Positions 10,635-21,502 are shown, counted from the stretch's first letter. The stretch: DNA of 64,000 nucleotides from Isoperla grammatica (GCA_945910005.1 OX246739.1:36652608-36716607); one strand, 5' to 3'. The notes: generated by a model not told the origin, from the sequence alone. Numbers and translations are program-made.

Positions 10635-11007
10635 CTAGGCGCGAGAATGATCCATCCACGGCCACCCACTGTCCAGCGGAGGACTTAGGGGTTGAAGTAG
10701 GTCAAACACAAAGGAAGGGATAAACTCCTTTCAAGGGGTTCAACGACTCTGTTCGTTTGCCAGTATTGTCATTGCTGCCAACTGTTGGACACGATTGTCG
10801 AAGGTTGATACTTTTGACCACTAAGTCAAATTCAAGAGATTGAAATCATATTTTACATACAATAATAATTATTCTCAATGTTGTAAGTTATTGAGAGGTT
10901 TCTGGAAATGTTTGGAGTGTTTGGAGTAAAAAAAATTTTTTTTTTATGTTTATATAATCTGTTAACTATAGTTCCTTGCCACCATGTATAATTCGTACTT
11001 GCAAGTG

Positions 11008-11059
<52 letters not shown>

Positions 11060-11064
11060 AAATA
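11008..11064. repeat. (AAAT)n microsatellite
   Basis: About 14 tandem AAAT units with slight irregularity at the right end. Confidence 0.95.
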
Positions 11065-11272
11065 ACCCAATATATTTTAACAAAGGGACCACCGTCATTG
11101 TGCCAACGGTAATACTGGATATTGCAATACTGCATTAGTTTTTTCGTTTCTCAAACGTCAACCTTACATACGGAAAACGTACGCGGTGACTCGAACTCGA
11201 AACAAACTTACACAACATACTGAGAAAATCAAACCTCAGCATAAACTAGAAATTAAATAAGCGCACACAGTG

Positions 11273-11540
11273 GCGTAACTAGTGGATCTAGCTTAGGGGG
11301 CGTAGTGCAACGGAACACAGGTGCTAGTGGACACAAACCCAACTGAATACAGTGCAACTGAACACACCCCCAACTGAACACAGATGCAACTGAACACAGA
11401 AGCAACTGGACACAAACCCAAATGACCACAGGATTTTGAGTGTGTCAATGTTATTTTGTGTTCAGTTCATCAGTTGGCATGGTGTGTTCAGTTGCGTAAA
11501 AAAAAGGGAGGGGGGTAACCCCCCCCCCCCCCCCCCAAGA
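11273..11540. repeat. hAT-like end followed by a CAACTGAACACA micro-repeat cluster
   Basis: CAGTGGCGTAACTAGTGG at about 11273 resembles a hAT terminus. From about 11310 variants of CAACTGAACACA occur some eight times in direct orientation. From about 11455 the complement TGTGTTCAGTTG appears two to three times, so the segment can fold back. A poly(C) run closes it (about 11518-11536). No matching right terminus was found. Confidence 0.5.
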
Positions 11541-11769
11541 TTTCATGATGGCTAATTTTGTTTTAAATCTACTTCCACGAAATAGTTGGTAGGGAATTGG
11601 GATTGAACAGTCAGCGTGCAGAGAGTGCCAACACCGATGTACGAACTTTCAAATAAAATAAAACATAATACCAATAATAACAACACAAAAAAGGGTTAAA
11701 TCCTTAAAGTTGACTTGTTTTAGTCTAAACATTACGAAACCCGTATTATTGGGGAAAATTTCACCAACG

Positions 11770-11890
11770 GTGAAGAGGACTCCGGCAACTCACCCAATAA
11801 AATTTAAAAAATGTATTTATACTCGACCCACTCAGTTACAATAATTGATTTTCAGTGGGGAACATTTATACCATTTGTTATGTTTATAAT
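11770..11890 (-). mobile_element. Dispersed SINE-like repeat, family 3, fragment
   Basis: It shares TGTATTTATACT, CCCACTCAGTTA and TTTTCAGTGGGG, then ACATTTAT, in order with 9880-9945, and inverted with 58300-58380. Confidence 0.45.
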
Positions 11891-12118
11891 ACCATTTTAC
11901 CCTAAACCCCGCGTGCCTCGCGATCGTAACTTGCCCTTCTCGTTGCATCTCGAACCCCCTACCAGTGGTAAAAGTAGGGCGGTATGAACGGTATGCATAC
12001 CGTTACTAAAAATACCGACGGTATGTCATACCGGCTTATTGACGAATTATGTTGAACGTTTTGTTCAACGTTTGTGTTCGTTTTGTTGTGTCTTTGTATT
12101 AATATTTGCTCATCCAAC

Positions 12119-12238
12119 CTTTTTATAAAGTAAATTTGTATCAATTTTTGTTTTTTTCCAACACAATAGTATTATTTTAGCACGGGTCCTCAACCCCACC
12201 CCTCTCCAAAGCCATTTAACCGTGTTCGTGACGAAACA
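12119..12238. repeat. 120-bp direct repeat, copy 1
   Basis: From TTTTTATAAAGTAAATTTG to GTTCGTGACGAAACA it is nearly identical (about 4 differences by eye) to 12622-12741. The two copies are 503 bp apart and flank about 380 bp containing a 22-bp poly(C). Confidence 0.85.
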
Positions 12239-12277
12239 CCCTAAAACAAATTCTCTGCGGGGTAAAAATTGGGGGCA

Positions 12278-12302
12278 GCGCCCCCCCCCCCCCCCCCCCC
12301 CC
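12278..12302. repeat. Poly(C) tract
   Basis: More than 20 consecutive C between the two direct repeats. Confidence 0.9.
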
Positions 12303-12621
12303 GGCGTACTCGCTTTGTCTACTTTACACAGCAGTAGTGCATATTATTACTTCTCCGAGTCCACTGGTTACTACACTGCATGGGTACATAAGCCGTGGAA
12401 AACACAGCAACAACTTCCTATATGTTCAATCTTTGTCATAGCATTACAAACACCTACGAGGCTACGACGATGTGCATAATATAGCAATTAGTGAAATATA
12501 GATGTTCGTTAACGAAATAAGTAGGAACCAAATTATTGCAAACTTCATTTGACTTGAAAACTACTACAAGAACTTCCCGGGAGTCAAACTCGGAAAGTGA
12601 TACGACTCACTCATCCGCCCT

Positions 12622-12741
12622 TCTTATAAAGTAAATTTGTATCAATTTTTGTTTTTTTCCAACACAATAGTATTATTTTAGCACGGGTCCTCAACCACAC
12701 CCCTCTCCAAAGCCATTTAACCGCGTGTTCGTGACGAAACA
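12622..12741. repeat. 120-bp direct repeat, copy 2
   Basis: Partner of 12119-12238. It could be a recent local duplication or the terminal repeats of a very small retroelement. I see no primer-binding site or TG...CA ends, so a duplication is the safer reading. Confidence 0.85.
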
Positions 12742-12844
12742 GGAAAATAGGCATATGCCTATTTTAAATTTTTGTAATAGCCGGTATTTTTCTTTGATGT
12801 ACGCGCCCGCTCACGTGGTTTGGTGGTGGTTTTTGTACAATTTG

Positions 12845-13150
12845 CTGTACACAAAATGGTGAAACACGTATTAATTATTTTTAAAGACGAATCTTTAAGT
12901 ACCAATTTTCAAGTATACAACATAAAACTACATAATATTCAGTTTTTGAGATAAAAGAGATCACCCCATTCTCTTTTACCCCACCCCCATTTTTAACCCC
13001 GTTACTGGATTTTAGGAAAATGGTCAAACGTGTTTTTTTTTATTTTGAATGAAGAATCTAAATACCAGTTTTCAAGTCTGTACCATCTTCGGTTTATGAG
13101 ATAAAAAAATTCAAATCCCTTTTCACCGCCTTAGGGACAGAATTTCCAAA
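12845..13150. repeat. Two diverged tandem units of about 150 bp
   Basis: Two consecutive units share in order AATGGTNAAAC, TACCA(A/G)TTTTCAAGT, GTTT(T/A)TGAGATAAAA and a CCCC-rich end. By eye they are diverged by perhaps 30 percent. Confidence 0.5.
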
Positions 13151-13244
13151 CATCCTTCCTTAGTGGGTGGTTTCATGATTAGAGTAACGTTAACGTACCT
13201 GCGAAATTTTAACGTTCCTAGGATAAACGGTTTGAGCTAGTAGT

Positions 13245-13318
13245 AGTGTAGTATTCTTTATTAGCAACGGGGCTACTGCCCCACAAGTGCAATATAATAC
13301 AATACAATACAATACATT
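13245..13318. repeat. Retroelement 3'-end-like segment with (AATAC)n
   Basis: On the minus strand GGGGCAGTAGCCCC (a small stem) precedes GTTGCTAATAAAGAATAC, a plausible LINE/SINE 3' end. Next to it on the plus strand lie four to five AATAC units (13290-13317). A similar (AATAC)n follows AATAAA at 60033-60055. Confidence 0.4.
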
Positions 13319-13502
13319 GAAAAACATCAGTCAGTAAGTCAAAGACTCACAGTTAATACATGATTATAAATACATATTAATAATACATAAATACATAAAA
13401 AAAAAACATAATATAAGTAGAAAGACAACAAAGGGCATTGGAACCATTTTCGGACACTTATAGTTACCAAGATCAATAAATCTGCAGACACACATAACTC
13501 GT

Positions 13503-13506
<4 letters not shown>

Positions 13507-13555
<49 letters not shown>
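13507..13555. repeat. (CT)n microsatellite at the 5' border of the LINE
   Basis: About 24 CT units followed by CACGCG. The LINE 5' region starts here. Confidence 0.95.
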
Positions 13556-13557
<2 letters not shown>

Positions 13558-16500
13558 GCGTCAATAAACCCCACGAGACGAGACAGTTCATTGAGAGGAA
13601 ACAGTGAAATGAATTTTATTTATATTCAAACTCTACGTCTATTTTTAGTTATATCAAGTATTCAAATAGTGTTTTTACGTGTAATTCTCGGTATGTGTGT
13701 GTGTATGTGTGAAAGGGTAATCAAGAATGAAGAATGTAACTTCGTTTATATCGGTAAGTTTTCCCAATGCATGTTTATACTAGGGGTCATACTAACAGAA
13801 ATACGTCACCGCTCTAAACTCTGCTCTAAGCACGCTATAACAATTATTACGCATCAACATTTAATTATTCTTAAAGATTTACCAAAATGTCTAAAAACAA
13901 AAATAAGTTGGTAAACCTGAACATTCCTAGAAATTCAATTTCAACCCTCTGCCCATTCACTGACATACCTCTCACACTACCAGATGCTGTCAACGGAAGT
14001 CCATCACACCCTCCCCCTCCCCCTCCGACCAACCCACCCTCGACTGGTAGCATTCTAAAGCAACGGCTGGCCGGCCACCCAAGGTCTCTCCAGGTTATTC
14101 ACCTAAATGCATCTTCCCTCATGGCCCACTGTCTTGACCTACAAACCCTTACTGAAGACAACAAAGTGCACGTAATATTAATAAGCGAGTCCTGGCTCAA
14201 ACCCTCATTAAACTCAAATCTAGTGCAATTACCAGGGTATCGCCTCGTAAGAAACGACCGCACAAAGCGGCGCGGAGGCGGAGTGTGTGCGTACATTCGC
14301 GATGACATAAAAAGCAAAGTGTTATCTAAATCTTCTAGCGAATACTCCTCTAGGCCAGAATTTGTTATTTTTGAAATTAAAATTATTAACCAATGTATTC
14401 TCCTCGCAGTTGTTTATCGCCCCCCTAAAATTGGATTTTTAACAGATTTCGAATCGTCCCTCCTTAAATTTATCCCTCATTACGAACATGTTATTGTAAT
14501 GGGAGACTTCAACACCAATTTACAACAATTAAATCACACGGACACAAGACAATTACTCACGATCTTCGACTCTTGCAACCTAACTGTTCTCCCTCTTGAC
14601 GCAACGCATCACACCTTGACATCACATACATGGATTGACCTAATGATGACAGCTAACAGTGACAGAGTAGTTAACTATGGCCAGTTGCCCGTCCCAAGCA
14701 TTTCCGCACATGATCTTATTTACCTTCAGTATTCACTTCGGGTACCCAAGTATAAACCTAAATTTATTTCACAGCGAAGCCTAAAATACATAGATTCAAA
14801 TCAATTTAAAGTATATTCAGTGTCCCTACCTTGGGAAAATGTTTTAAACCTTCCTACACTGGACGAAAAATTACTCGCGTTGAACTCTCTAGTATTACAA
14901 TTGTATGATAAACACGCCCCTCTGAGAACCGTTCGAGTCACTAAACCCCCATCCCCCTGGCTTACGACTGAAATAAAGACTTTAATGGCTAGGAGGGACG
15001 CAGCTTTTAACAAATACAGAACAAATTCGACTCCCGAAAACAAAGACACGTACCGACAACTGAGAAACATAACTAACCAGACAATAAGGACAGAAAAAAG
15101 ACGACATGCATACAACTTACTTGGCCCCAAAACATCAATTAAAAAAATGTGGCAAAACCTGTCCCACATGGGCATCGGTAAACAGAAGGAGGAGGAAACT
15201 CCTATCGAAATACCCCTTGATAACCTTAATTCACATTTTACCACTTGTTCACAAGTTACTGATATAACTTCGAAAGAGGAGAATATAAAAAACAACCAAA
15301 ATAAAAAACCATCTCATGACAAATTTTATTTCTCACATGTGACACCAAAAATTGCTCTGCATGCAATAAAGCGAATCAAATCTAACGCTCAAGGAGTAGA
15401 TATTATTTCAATTAAACTAATTCATCATATGCTTAGTCTTTCACCTATTTTAATTGAGCCACTTACATATATCTTTAATTTTTCTTTAACGAGCGAATCC
15501 TTCCCAACGATATGGAAGCGAGCGCTAGTACGCCCACTTCCAAAAAAAGTAAACCCCGACTCGGCCAGTGACTTTAGACCAATTAGCATCTTACCCGCAC
15601 TTTCAAAGGCGCTTGAGTTCATCGTTCACTCACAGATCTCTGATTTTCTTAAGAAAAATGACATATTAGACAAATATCAGTCAGGCTTCAGGTCTTGCCA
15701 TAGCACTTGCACCGCTCTTTCTAAGGTAACCGACGACATACGAACAAATATGGACAATAGACAACTGACAATTTTGACACTTCTTGACTTTAGTAAAGCA
15801 TTCGACTCGGTTGACATTGATATTCTTATGAGTAAACTTCAAGGAATACATTTTTCTACCTCGAGCCTCAAATGGATGACTTCTTACTTACGAGGCAGAG
15901 AGCAATGTGTGATATCGGGCGACGAGCAATCAAATTGGATTCCACTAAATGCTGGGGTGCCCCAAGGCAGCATACTTGGTCCCCTATTGTTCTCAATTTA
16001 CATAAATGATATATCTACCGCCTTAACTTACTGTCACCATCACCTCTATGCCGACGACCTTCAAATATACCTTCATGCTTCTCCTTTATTAATTAATCAG
16101 GCAATTGAAATGATAAACCAAGATCTAAAATCACTTTCCAAGTGGGCAATTAAAAATTGTTTAGTTATTAACCCCACTAAATCCCAAGCAATTATTTTCG
16201 GATACCACAAACTTCTCGTCAAATTAGATCACGCAAACATTCACAAACTTATTCTTAACGGTCAGAACATACAATTTCAAAATGGTGTTCAAAATTTGGG
16301 ACTTTTCATGACTAATGACCTTTCATGGACCGAACAAATAAAGCGCATATGCCAAAAAACGTATGCTGCTCTACATTCCTTAAACCGACTTAAAAACTTT
16401 CTTCCGACAAAGCTCAAAACACTACTTGTACAAAGCCTTATTATACCACACTTCGACTACTGCGACATAGTATACAACGACTTGACCGAAGACCTTTCCA

Positions 16501-17444
16501 TTCGCTTACAACGGGCACAAAATTCCTGTGTACGTTTTATATTGGGCATAAAGAAATCCGATCACATTAGCCCTGGATTTAAACAACTAAACTGGCTCCG
16601 ATTAAGTGACCGTCGAAATCTTCATTCCGTCTGCCTCGTTCATAAAATATTATCATCATCAGCCCCCTCATATCTCACCCCAAACTTCCAACATCTACAC
16701 TCCAATCATAGTTTCAACACCAGATCGAGAGGAGGTTCCCAACTTGCATTCCCTGTACATCGAACTAAGCTCCTTGACAATTCAGTTACAATACATGCAA
16801 TCAGAATGTGGAATGCTATACCGGTGGAGATCAGGGATACATTGCAGAACAATTACAGCGTGTTTAAGAGTAAAATGTATTCATTATATGTTTCGAAAAA
16901 TAACGACATTTAATTTTGTTTATTTGCGTTTATTTGTTTTTATATTGTTTTTATATTGTTCTTATGTGCAGGTATTTCTACGTTTATCTTCTATGTATAG
17001 CCATACATATTTGTGATGACTTACAATATAAATGGAGTTACATAATATTTACTTAATGTTCCTACCCATTGAATGAATGAACGAATGAATGTGATGAATG
17101 AATGATTTATCTTAGCATTATCAATATGAGTTAGCGTAGTTAAAAATCTGTAATTGAAATTGAAATTGTATTTTCCTATTATGTATGTTCGTAATTTCTA
17201 AGTCTTAAATGTATTTTAATGAATAGCTAACATTAGCATTATGATTTCATCATTCTCTTAAAAACAAAACAAATTCAAAATCCAATTGTAATTGTATTTT
17301 TCTATTATGTATGTTCTTAATTTTAAGCCTTCAATGTATTTTACCACAAATGTATATCTCTATAACGGTTGGATGGAAGAAAAGGCTTCACTGGCCTTAA
17401 TCCCGCCCAAAATAAAGTCCAAAATCAATCAATCAATCAATCAA
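13556..17444 (+). mobile_element. Apparently full-length CR1/L2/Jockey-group LINE
   Basis: The element has a 5' leader of about 330 bp, a single intact EN-RT ORF (13887-16913) and an AT-rich 3' UTR of about 500 bp. It ends in a short stem (GGCTTCACTGGCCTTAATCCC), then AATAAA and an (AATC)n tail at about 17421-17444. CT repeats border both ends. There is no evident ORF1: the 107-codon frame at 13591-13914 has no zinc knuckle and overlaps the main start. The intact ORF suggests recent insertion. The exact 5' end is inferred from the microsatellite border. Confidence 0.8.
13887..16913 (+). CDS. LINE ORF: apurinic-like endonuclease plus reverse transcriptase
   Basis: The product is 1008 residues with no stop. 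It would nick chromosomal target DNA and copy the element RNA into the genome (target-primed reverse transcription). The N-terminus (to about residue 65) is Pro-rich. The endonuclease domain covers about 68-285: HLNASSL (N74), SES (E101), VVYRPP (176-180), GDFN (206-209), HTWID (D251) and SAHD (H275). The reverse transcriptase covers about 485-790: SDFRPISILP (561-570), LLDFSKAFD (D634), GVPQGSILGPLLF (690-702) and YADD (721-724), the metal-binding core. A Cys/His-poor C-terminal domain follows. The start ATG sits in a good context (ACCAAAATGT) and precedes all domains. Motif order fits the CR1/L2/Jockey assemblage. Which clade exactly (for example Daphne-like) needs a tree. Length and intact catalytic residues suggest it is, or very recently was, functional. 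Confidence 0.93.
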   Translation: MSKNKNKLVNLNIPRNSISTLCPFTDIPLTLPDAVNGSPSHPPPPPPTNPPSTGSILKQRLAGHPRSLQVIHLNASSLMAHCLDLQTLTEDNKVHVILISESWLKPSLNSNLVQLPGYRLVRNDRTKRRGGGVCAYIRDDIKSKVLSKSSSEYSSRPEFVIFEIKIINQCILLAVVYRPPKIGFLTDFESSLLKFIPHYEHVIVMGDFNTNLQQLNHTDTRQLLTIFDSCNLTVLPLDATHHTLTSHTWIDLMMTANSDRVVNYGQLPVPSISAHDLIYLQYSLRVPKYKPKFISQRSLKYIDSNQFKVYSVSLPWENVLNLPTLDEKLLALNSLVLQLYDKHAPLRTVRVTKPPSPWLTTEIKTLMARRDAAFNKYRTNSTPENKDTYRQLRNITNQTIRTEKRRHAYNLLGPKTSIKKMWQNLSHMGIGKQKEEETPIEIPLDNLNSHFTTCSQVTDITSKEENIKNNQNKKPSHDKFYFSHVTPKIALHAIKRIKSNAQGVDIISIKLIHHMLSLSPILIEPLTYIFNFSLTSESFPTIWKRALVRPLPKKVNPDSASDFRPISILPALSKALEFIVHSQISDFLKKNDILDKYQSGFRSCHSTCTALSKVTDDIRTNMDNRQLTILTLLDFSKAFDSVDIDILMSKLQGIHFSTSSLKWMTSYLRGREQCVISGDEQSNWIPLNAGVPQGSILGPLLFSIYINDISTALTYCHHHLYADDLQIYLHASPLLINQAIEMINQDLKSLSKWAIKNCLVINPTKSQAIIFGYHKLLVKLDHANIHKLILNGQNIQFQNGVQNLGLFMTNDLSWTEQIKRICQKTYAALHSLNRLKNFLPTKLKTLLVQSLIIPHFDYCDIVYNDLTEDLSIRLQRAQNSCVRFILGIKKSDHISPGFKQLNWLRLSDRRNLHSVCLVHKILSSSAPSYLTPNFQHLHSNHSFNTRSRGGSQLAFPVHRTKLLDNSVTIHAIRMWNAIPVEIRDTLQNNYSVFKSKMYSLYVSKNNDI

Positions 17445-17459
17445 TCTCTCTCTCTCTCA

Positions 17460-17544
17460 CACACATAAAAGGGTTGAATGGAAGATAAGGTTTCGCCAGC
17501 CTTAATCCCGCCTTTTAATAAAAGACCTTAATCAAACAATCAAT

Positions 17545-17545
<1 letters not shown>
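17460..17545 (+). mobile_element. Severely 5'-truncated second LINE copy (3' end only)
   Basis: GGTTGAATGGAAGATAAGG, then CGCCAGCCTTAATCCCGCC, then AATAAA-like sequence and (AATC)n repeat the 3' terminus of the full-length element 90 bp to its left, with several differences. Only about 80 bp are present, as expected from early termination of target-primed reverse transcription into the same CT/CA microsatellite. Confidence 0.7.
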
Positions 17546-17616
<71 letters not shown>

Positions 17617-17700
17617 CCCTTACGCACACACACAATCCCTCTCTCACACGTACAGACACACAGGCAAGCACACATATACACAAAAAGACGCAAGCAGGTA
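17546..17700. repeat. (CT)n followed by CA-rich repeat
   Basis: About 30 CT units (to 17609), then irregular CACACA and related sequence. It is the downstream half of the microsatellite that hosts the LINE insertions. Confidence 0.9.
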
Positions 17701-17913
17701 ACTGTTACACACACATTACATAATGGTAGAAACATGACAATAATGTAACAACAACAGTACCCTCAGCACTCAAAGTGTGCATGCCGGTTGTAACAGCTCA
17801 TTGTTTACCATTCACTAAAATCTATGTTCAATCTATGCTGTGCGTTGATGAGTCAGTCAGGACATGTTCTTTTATATATATAATATATATAGATATTTCA
17901 AGATATTGTCCCT

Positions 17914-17941
17914 CTGTTCCTGCCCCGTGGGGCAGGAACAG
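17914..17941. repeat. Perfect 13-bp inverted repeat
   Basis: CTGTTCCTGCCCC, GT, then the exact complement GGGGCAGGAACAG, in AT-rich flanks. It could form a tight hairpin. No downstream T-run suggests a terminator. Confidence 0.8.
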
Positions 17942-18524
17942 CGGGATCATTTACCATTTCGGAATCATTTATCAGAATCAGAAACCTTGAAACCACAAAC
18001 GAAGGGTCAAGACTGAACCTATTACTTGAAAAATGTCATGGAAACAAAACGATCTTATACTTACTATTCACCAAAGAAAACTTCAAGTTCCACGGTTCCC
18101 CCCACCCTCCAGCCCCATTGGAATACAATGTGTCGGGACTCAGGTTTCTTCGCTGTTGATAGTTTAAGATTTCCTCTTACTCGTCACGGTCGTCGTTAAA
18201 GCTCTGATTTCCTCTGACTTTTGAATACGGTCCTTGTATAATAATTTCATTTGGTTTAAAATGCAGAAAAAATAAAATTGAGTAAATAGAATATCAAGAA
18301 ACCTTCATAAAGAACTAGCTTGTTACTGAAACGTAGTACTTCGTCGTGTTGCCGTTTCCGTGAAATGTTGCCGATCTAATGTTCTAATTTTCCCGTTGAT
18401 GGCCATTAAACTCCAATGCAAAACGATTTACAATTTAAACTTTAGTCGTCGACAAGTTCAGTGTTCTCCAGCCCCAAATCTCAGATATGTAGTAATACAA
18501 GACACGGAAAATGGTTTCGATAGA

Positions 18525-18790
18525 GGTGGTTGAGCAGTAAGACGCGAGACTCTAATTCGAGAGGTCGCCGGTTCGATTCCGGCCACCGGCAGTCCTGACT
18601 AAACGTGTTTTCCTCAGTAATAAAAGTAAATGCTGGGATTGAGTCCTACTAACAGCTCTCGGACACTCCTTCCCAACTTCCCAAACACCCGAATATACCT
18701 AGTTATAGTCACCTGAAGAGGGGCAAATCGGGTAAAGCTTGTGTGCACCATGCAGCAGGGATTCCCACGAAACATTATCACATTAATTAT
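18525..18790 (+). mobile_element. tRNA-derived SINE, family 1, best copy
   Basis: The head runs 18525-18592 with a degenerate A box (GGTTGAGCAGTAAG) and a perfect B box GGTTCGATTCC inside a T-arm-like stem GCCGG/CCGGC. The acceptor ends do not pair, so it is not a tRNA gene. The body carries GGGATTGAGTCCTACTAACA, TCCTTCCCAACTTCCCAAAC and TCACCTGAAGAGGGGC. The same order of blocks recurs at 8560, and inverted at 23060-23235 and 24270-24420. This copy is the best reference for an RNA-polymerase-III SINE family in this genome. Confidence 0.78.
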
Positions 18791-18799
18791 TTCCGGAGC

Positions 18800-20055
18800 A
18801 GAAAGTCTCATTTCGGTCCTATTCAAAAAGCGAGATTGTAAATCTTGCGTCTGCAAAAGAAGTTGTAGGCTTGCTACTTTTTGAAAATGCTACATTGTCC
18901 ACTAGTTTTCCTGATGTCAATTTCGTCCGAGATCTAGTTTTCATTATTATTGTTCTGCAGGTTAAAAACGTATTTTTACTTATAACGGGCATGAACATAA
19001 TCCCAGACCCAATACAAAATTACGTTTACGAGCCAGCGACAGGAGCCCGCCAGCTCGATTTAGGTCCTTTAGCCAGTGGATTTCTACGTAGCACTGGGGT
19101 GGGTGTGTCACCTTTGTAATCTCGGAGCCGACAGTGTTAATTAATGCTAAGTTCGTGTTTAAATTATGTCAACGTTGACCGCTAATGTTATTACGTTTAA
19201 CTTGGTGGATATCTATGAAGATGTCAAAACACAAATTAATTTTAAAATGTCAGTTTTTGTGTAGTTGTATGCACACTATACGTCATATAAAATATGAAGG
19301 GATGAAAGATAAAACAACAATCATAATGCACACGGGGTGTAACTGTTGCTGCCATTATCTTGACCTATCCCGCTCGGCTTGTTTCCCATTTCATATAAAA
19401 CGTTTTATGCCTGATGAGGGATGCGAACACACGCCCATGGGTGGCATACACTTCACCTGCGACCAAACCAATGGCCCACCGTAGATAGCCCACAACCACA
19501 ACACAACAGGCAATAGCCAATAGGTCAGCTCTCGAAAGACGCGGTTGCTGTCATCAATTAATATGACCGTCAAAAGCCACACAAGATGATTTGGTTATCA
19601 ATTGTAGGTAAGCCTATCTCCCAAAAATATGAATGAAAAAGTAATAATACAAAAAATATATACTGCGTAGAAAAATGTGATTTGAACTTGTATTACAGGC
19701 CTACCCCCACCCCCCTTACTTTTGAAATGCACCCCCCCCTCCCCCTCCCTCCTCCCCATACCCCCTAGCCTAGCCTAGTCCTGAATTCAACACTGATTGC
19801 TGCTGATCGTTGTTTCTTATCTATACGTATTTAGCCTATTGATTCACATATTGGATTGGGCACAACAAATAATACGGCGGGGGCAGCAGTGTTTGTCGAG
19901 GAAATACGTTTTCTGTCGCCGGGCGAACACGGAATGTTTTCACCGTCTATTGTGCACTCCGAGATTCGTTGATGCGAAATAAGTAAGGTCGAGAATATAT
20001 TAGGCAGCATTGCATTCAGCTAGCCTACCGTTATTCTTGGAAATCTCATCTCAAA
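18800..20055. other. Intergenic DNA with a C-rich patch
   Basis: No convincing gene. A C-rich stretch at about 19703-19768 has several C-runs of three to eight, so its minus strand has G-quadruplex potential. Confidence 0.4.
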
Positions 20056-20059
20056 AGGC

Positions 20060-20253
<194 letters not shown>

Positions 20254-20672
20254 TCACATTTAGAGTCTACCCACTCAGTAATTAAACTGATTAAACTGAT
20301 CACAACATGGGCAAGGCCAGGCCAATGACCCATTCCGTGTATAAACTGAATACATAATATGGAGACGAGTCCTGCTATTTTTGGTCAAATGTCGCTTGGT
20401 CATGAAAATTGCTTACGTGCATGATTGCCACTTATCTTCATCCCGTAACACCCTATACCTAAACTTAGTACCAAACGGGTGACTCTTTATTTTTTTTATG
20501 TGTTAAATAACTCTGTCCATGCATCTTATACGCGAAATTGCAATGCATTTTTTACCACATCCCGCGGCGTAAGATCCGCCCCAGCCCCAGTATTGTGGGG
20601 GGGGGGGGGGGGGAGTTATAGGGACACGAAACGATAATCTAAAAATCTCAAATGTTGTGTCTACTGTGATCG
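20254..20672. other. Intergenic DNA with a poly(G) tract
   Basis: The beginning (20263-20290) shares CCCACTCAGTAAT with dispersed family 3. A G-run of about 17 lies at 20597-20613. Nothing else recognised. Confidence 0.4.
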
Positions 20673-21039
20673 CAGGGGCGGATAGGCCCGTCTATCGATC
20701 GGGCAAATGCCAGAAGGGCCGGTATAGGTCTGAGCAGGTTTTGGGCCGCTCCCGTTCAAACCGATCAGGAAATTTAAAAAAATAAATAGGGAATAACAAA
20801 AATATAATAATATTACATGAAAAAAATATATTTTTTTGAAAACAACGCTTATATTTAAATGCGCTAAAAAGTAAAAAATAAATTTTCGCCCAACAAATTT
20901 TTGCCTCACTCGGAAAATAAAAGCGTTGGGCGCTTTCCCTGCATAAACAGCAGAATACTGCAATCTATGTCAATACCGAAAGCGCCCAACGCTTTATTTT
21001 TAATTGCCAGGGCCGATATTTTCAGCCAATCCGCCCCTG
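20673..21039. mobile_element. Non-autonomous hAT element, family A (367 bp)
   Basis: The ends are CAGGGGCGGATAGG and, as its inverted partner, CCAATCCGCCCCTG. It is flanked by TGTGATCG (20665-20672) and TGCGATCG (21040-21047), an 8-bp target duplication with one mismatch. Eight-bp duplications and CAG-type ends are diagnostic of hAT. A second copy lies at 24668-25220. No transposase is encoded. Confidence 0.88.
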
Positions 21040-21502
21040 TGCGATCGTGTGTAGTCACTTTAGCCTAGATCATCCACACAGTACAGTAAGCACACTCAAT
21101 ATGTAGTACGCCTACATATCACTTTCAAGGGACACGCTGAAACAAGGCCTTGTTTTTTGGCTAACACAGATTTCCATGTAAAGTACATAATTCTCATATA
21201 GATAACAATAATTAAACCCTTCAACCAAGTCTTAGAACTATTCTTTACTTCACTTCGTCCCCCCCCCCCCCCCCCCCCACCCCCTCATCCCGGATATTCA
21301 CGTACTCGTATATTTTATGTTTTCCTATACAATTTGTTTTTCAATCTCTTCTAAAAATCCTCCAAATCAGTTTATTGCTGTGGGAAAAAAATCTATTTCT
21401 TCCTTACGCTGCAACCCAGTTTTTTTAAGGATTAAAACACGAAAAACTAATAGATCTAATTGTATAGCATTGGGAGAAGGGTGGGAAATATGTCCCACTG
21501 TC
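21040..21502. other. Intergenic DNA with a poly(C) tract
   Basis: A C-run of about 18 near 21260-21277. No gene recognised. Confidence 0.4.

Noticed and set aside
13591..13914. 107-codon frame as an ORF1 of the LINE
   Set aside because: It has no zinc knuckle, coiled coil or Lys-rich region, and overlaps the EN-RT start. It more likely belongs to the 5' leader.
14801..15295. 164-codon minus-strand frame
   Set aside because: It is antisense to the EN-RT ORF and is explained as its shadow.
18525..18592. Functional tRNA gene
   Set aside because: The B box and T-arm are perfect, but the acceptor stem does not form, the D-arm is poor and the sequence continues as a repeated SINE body.
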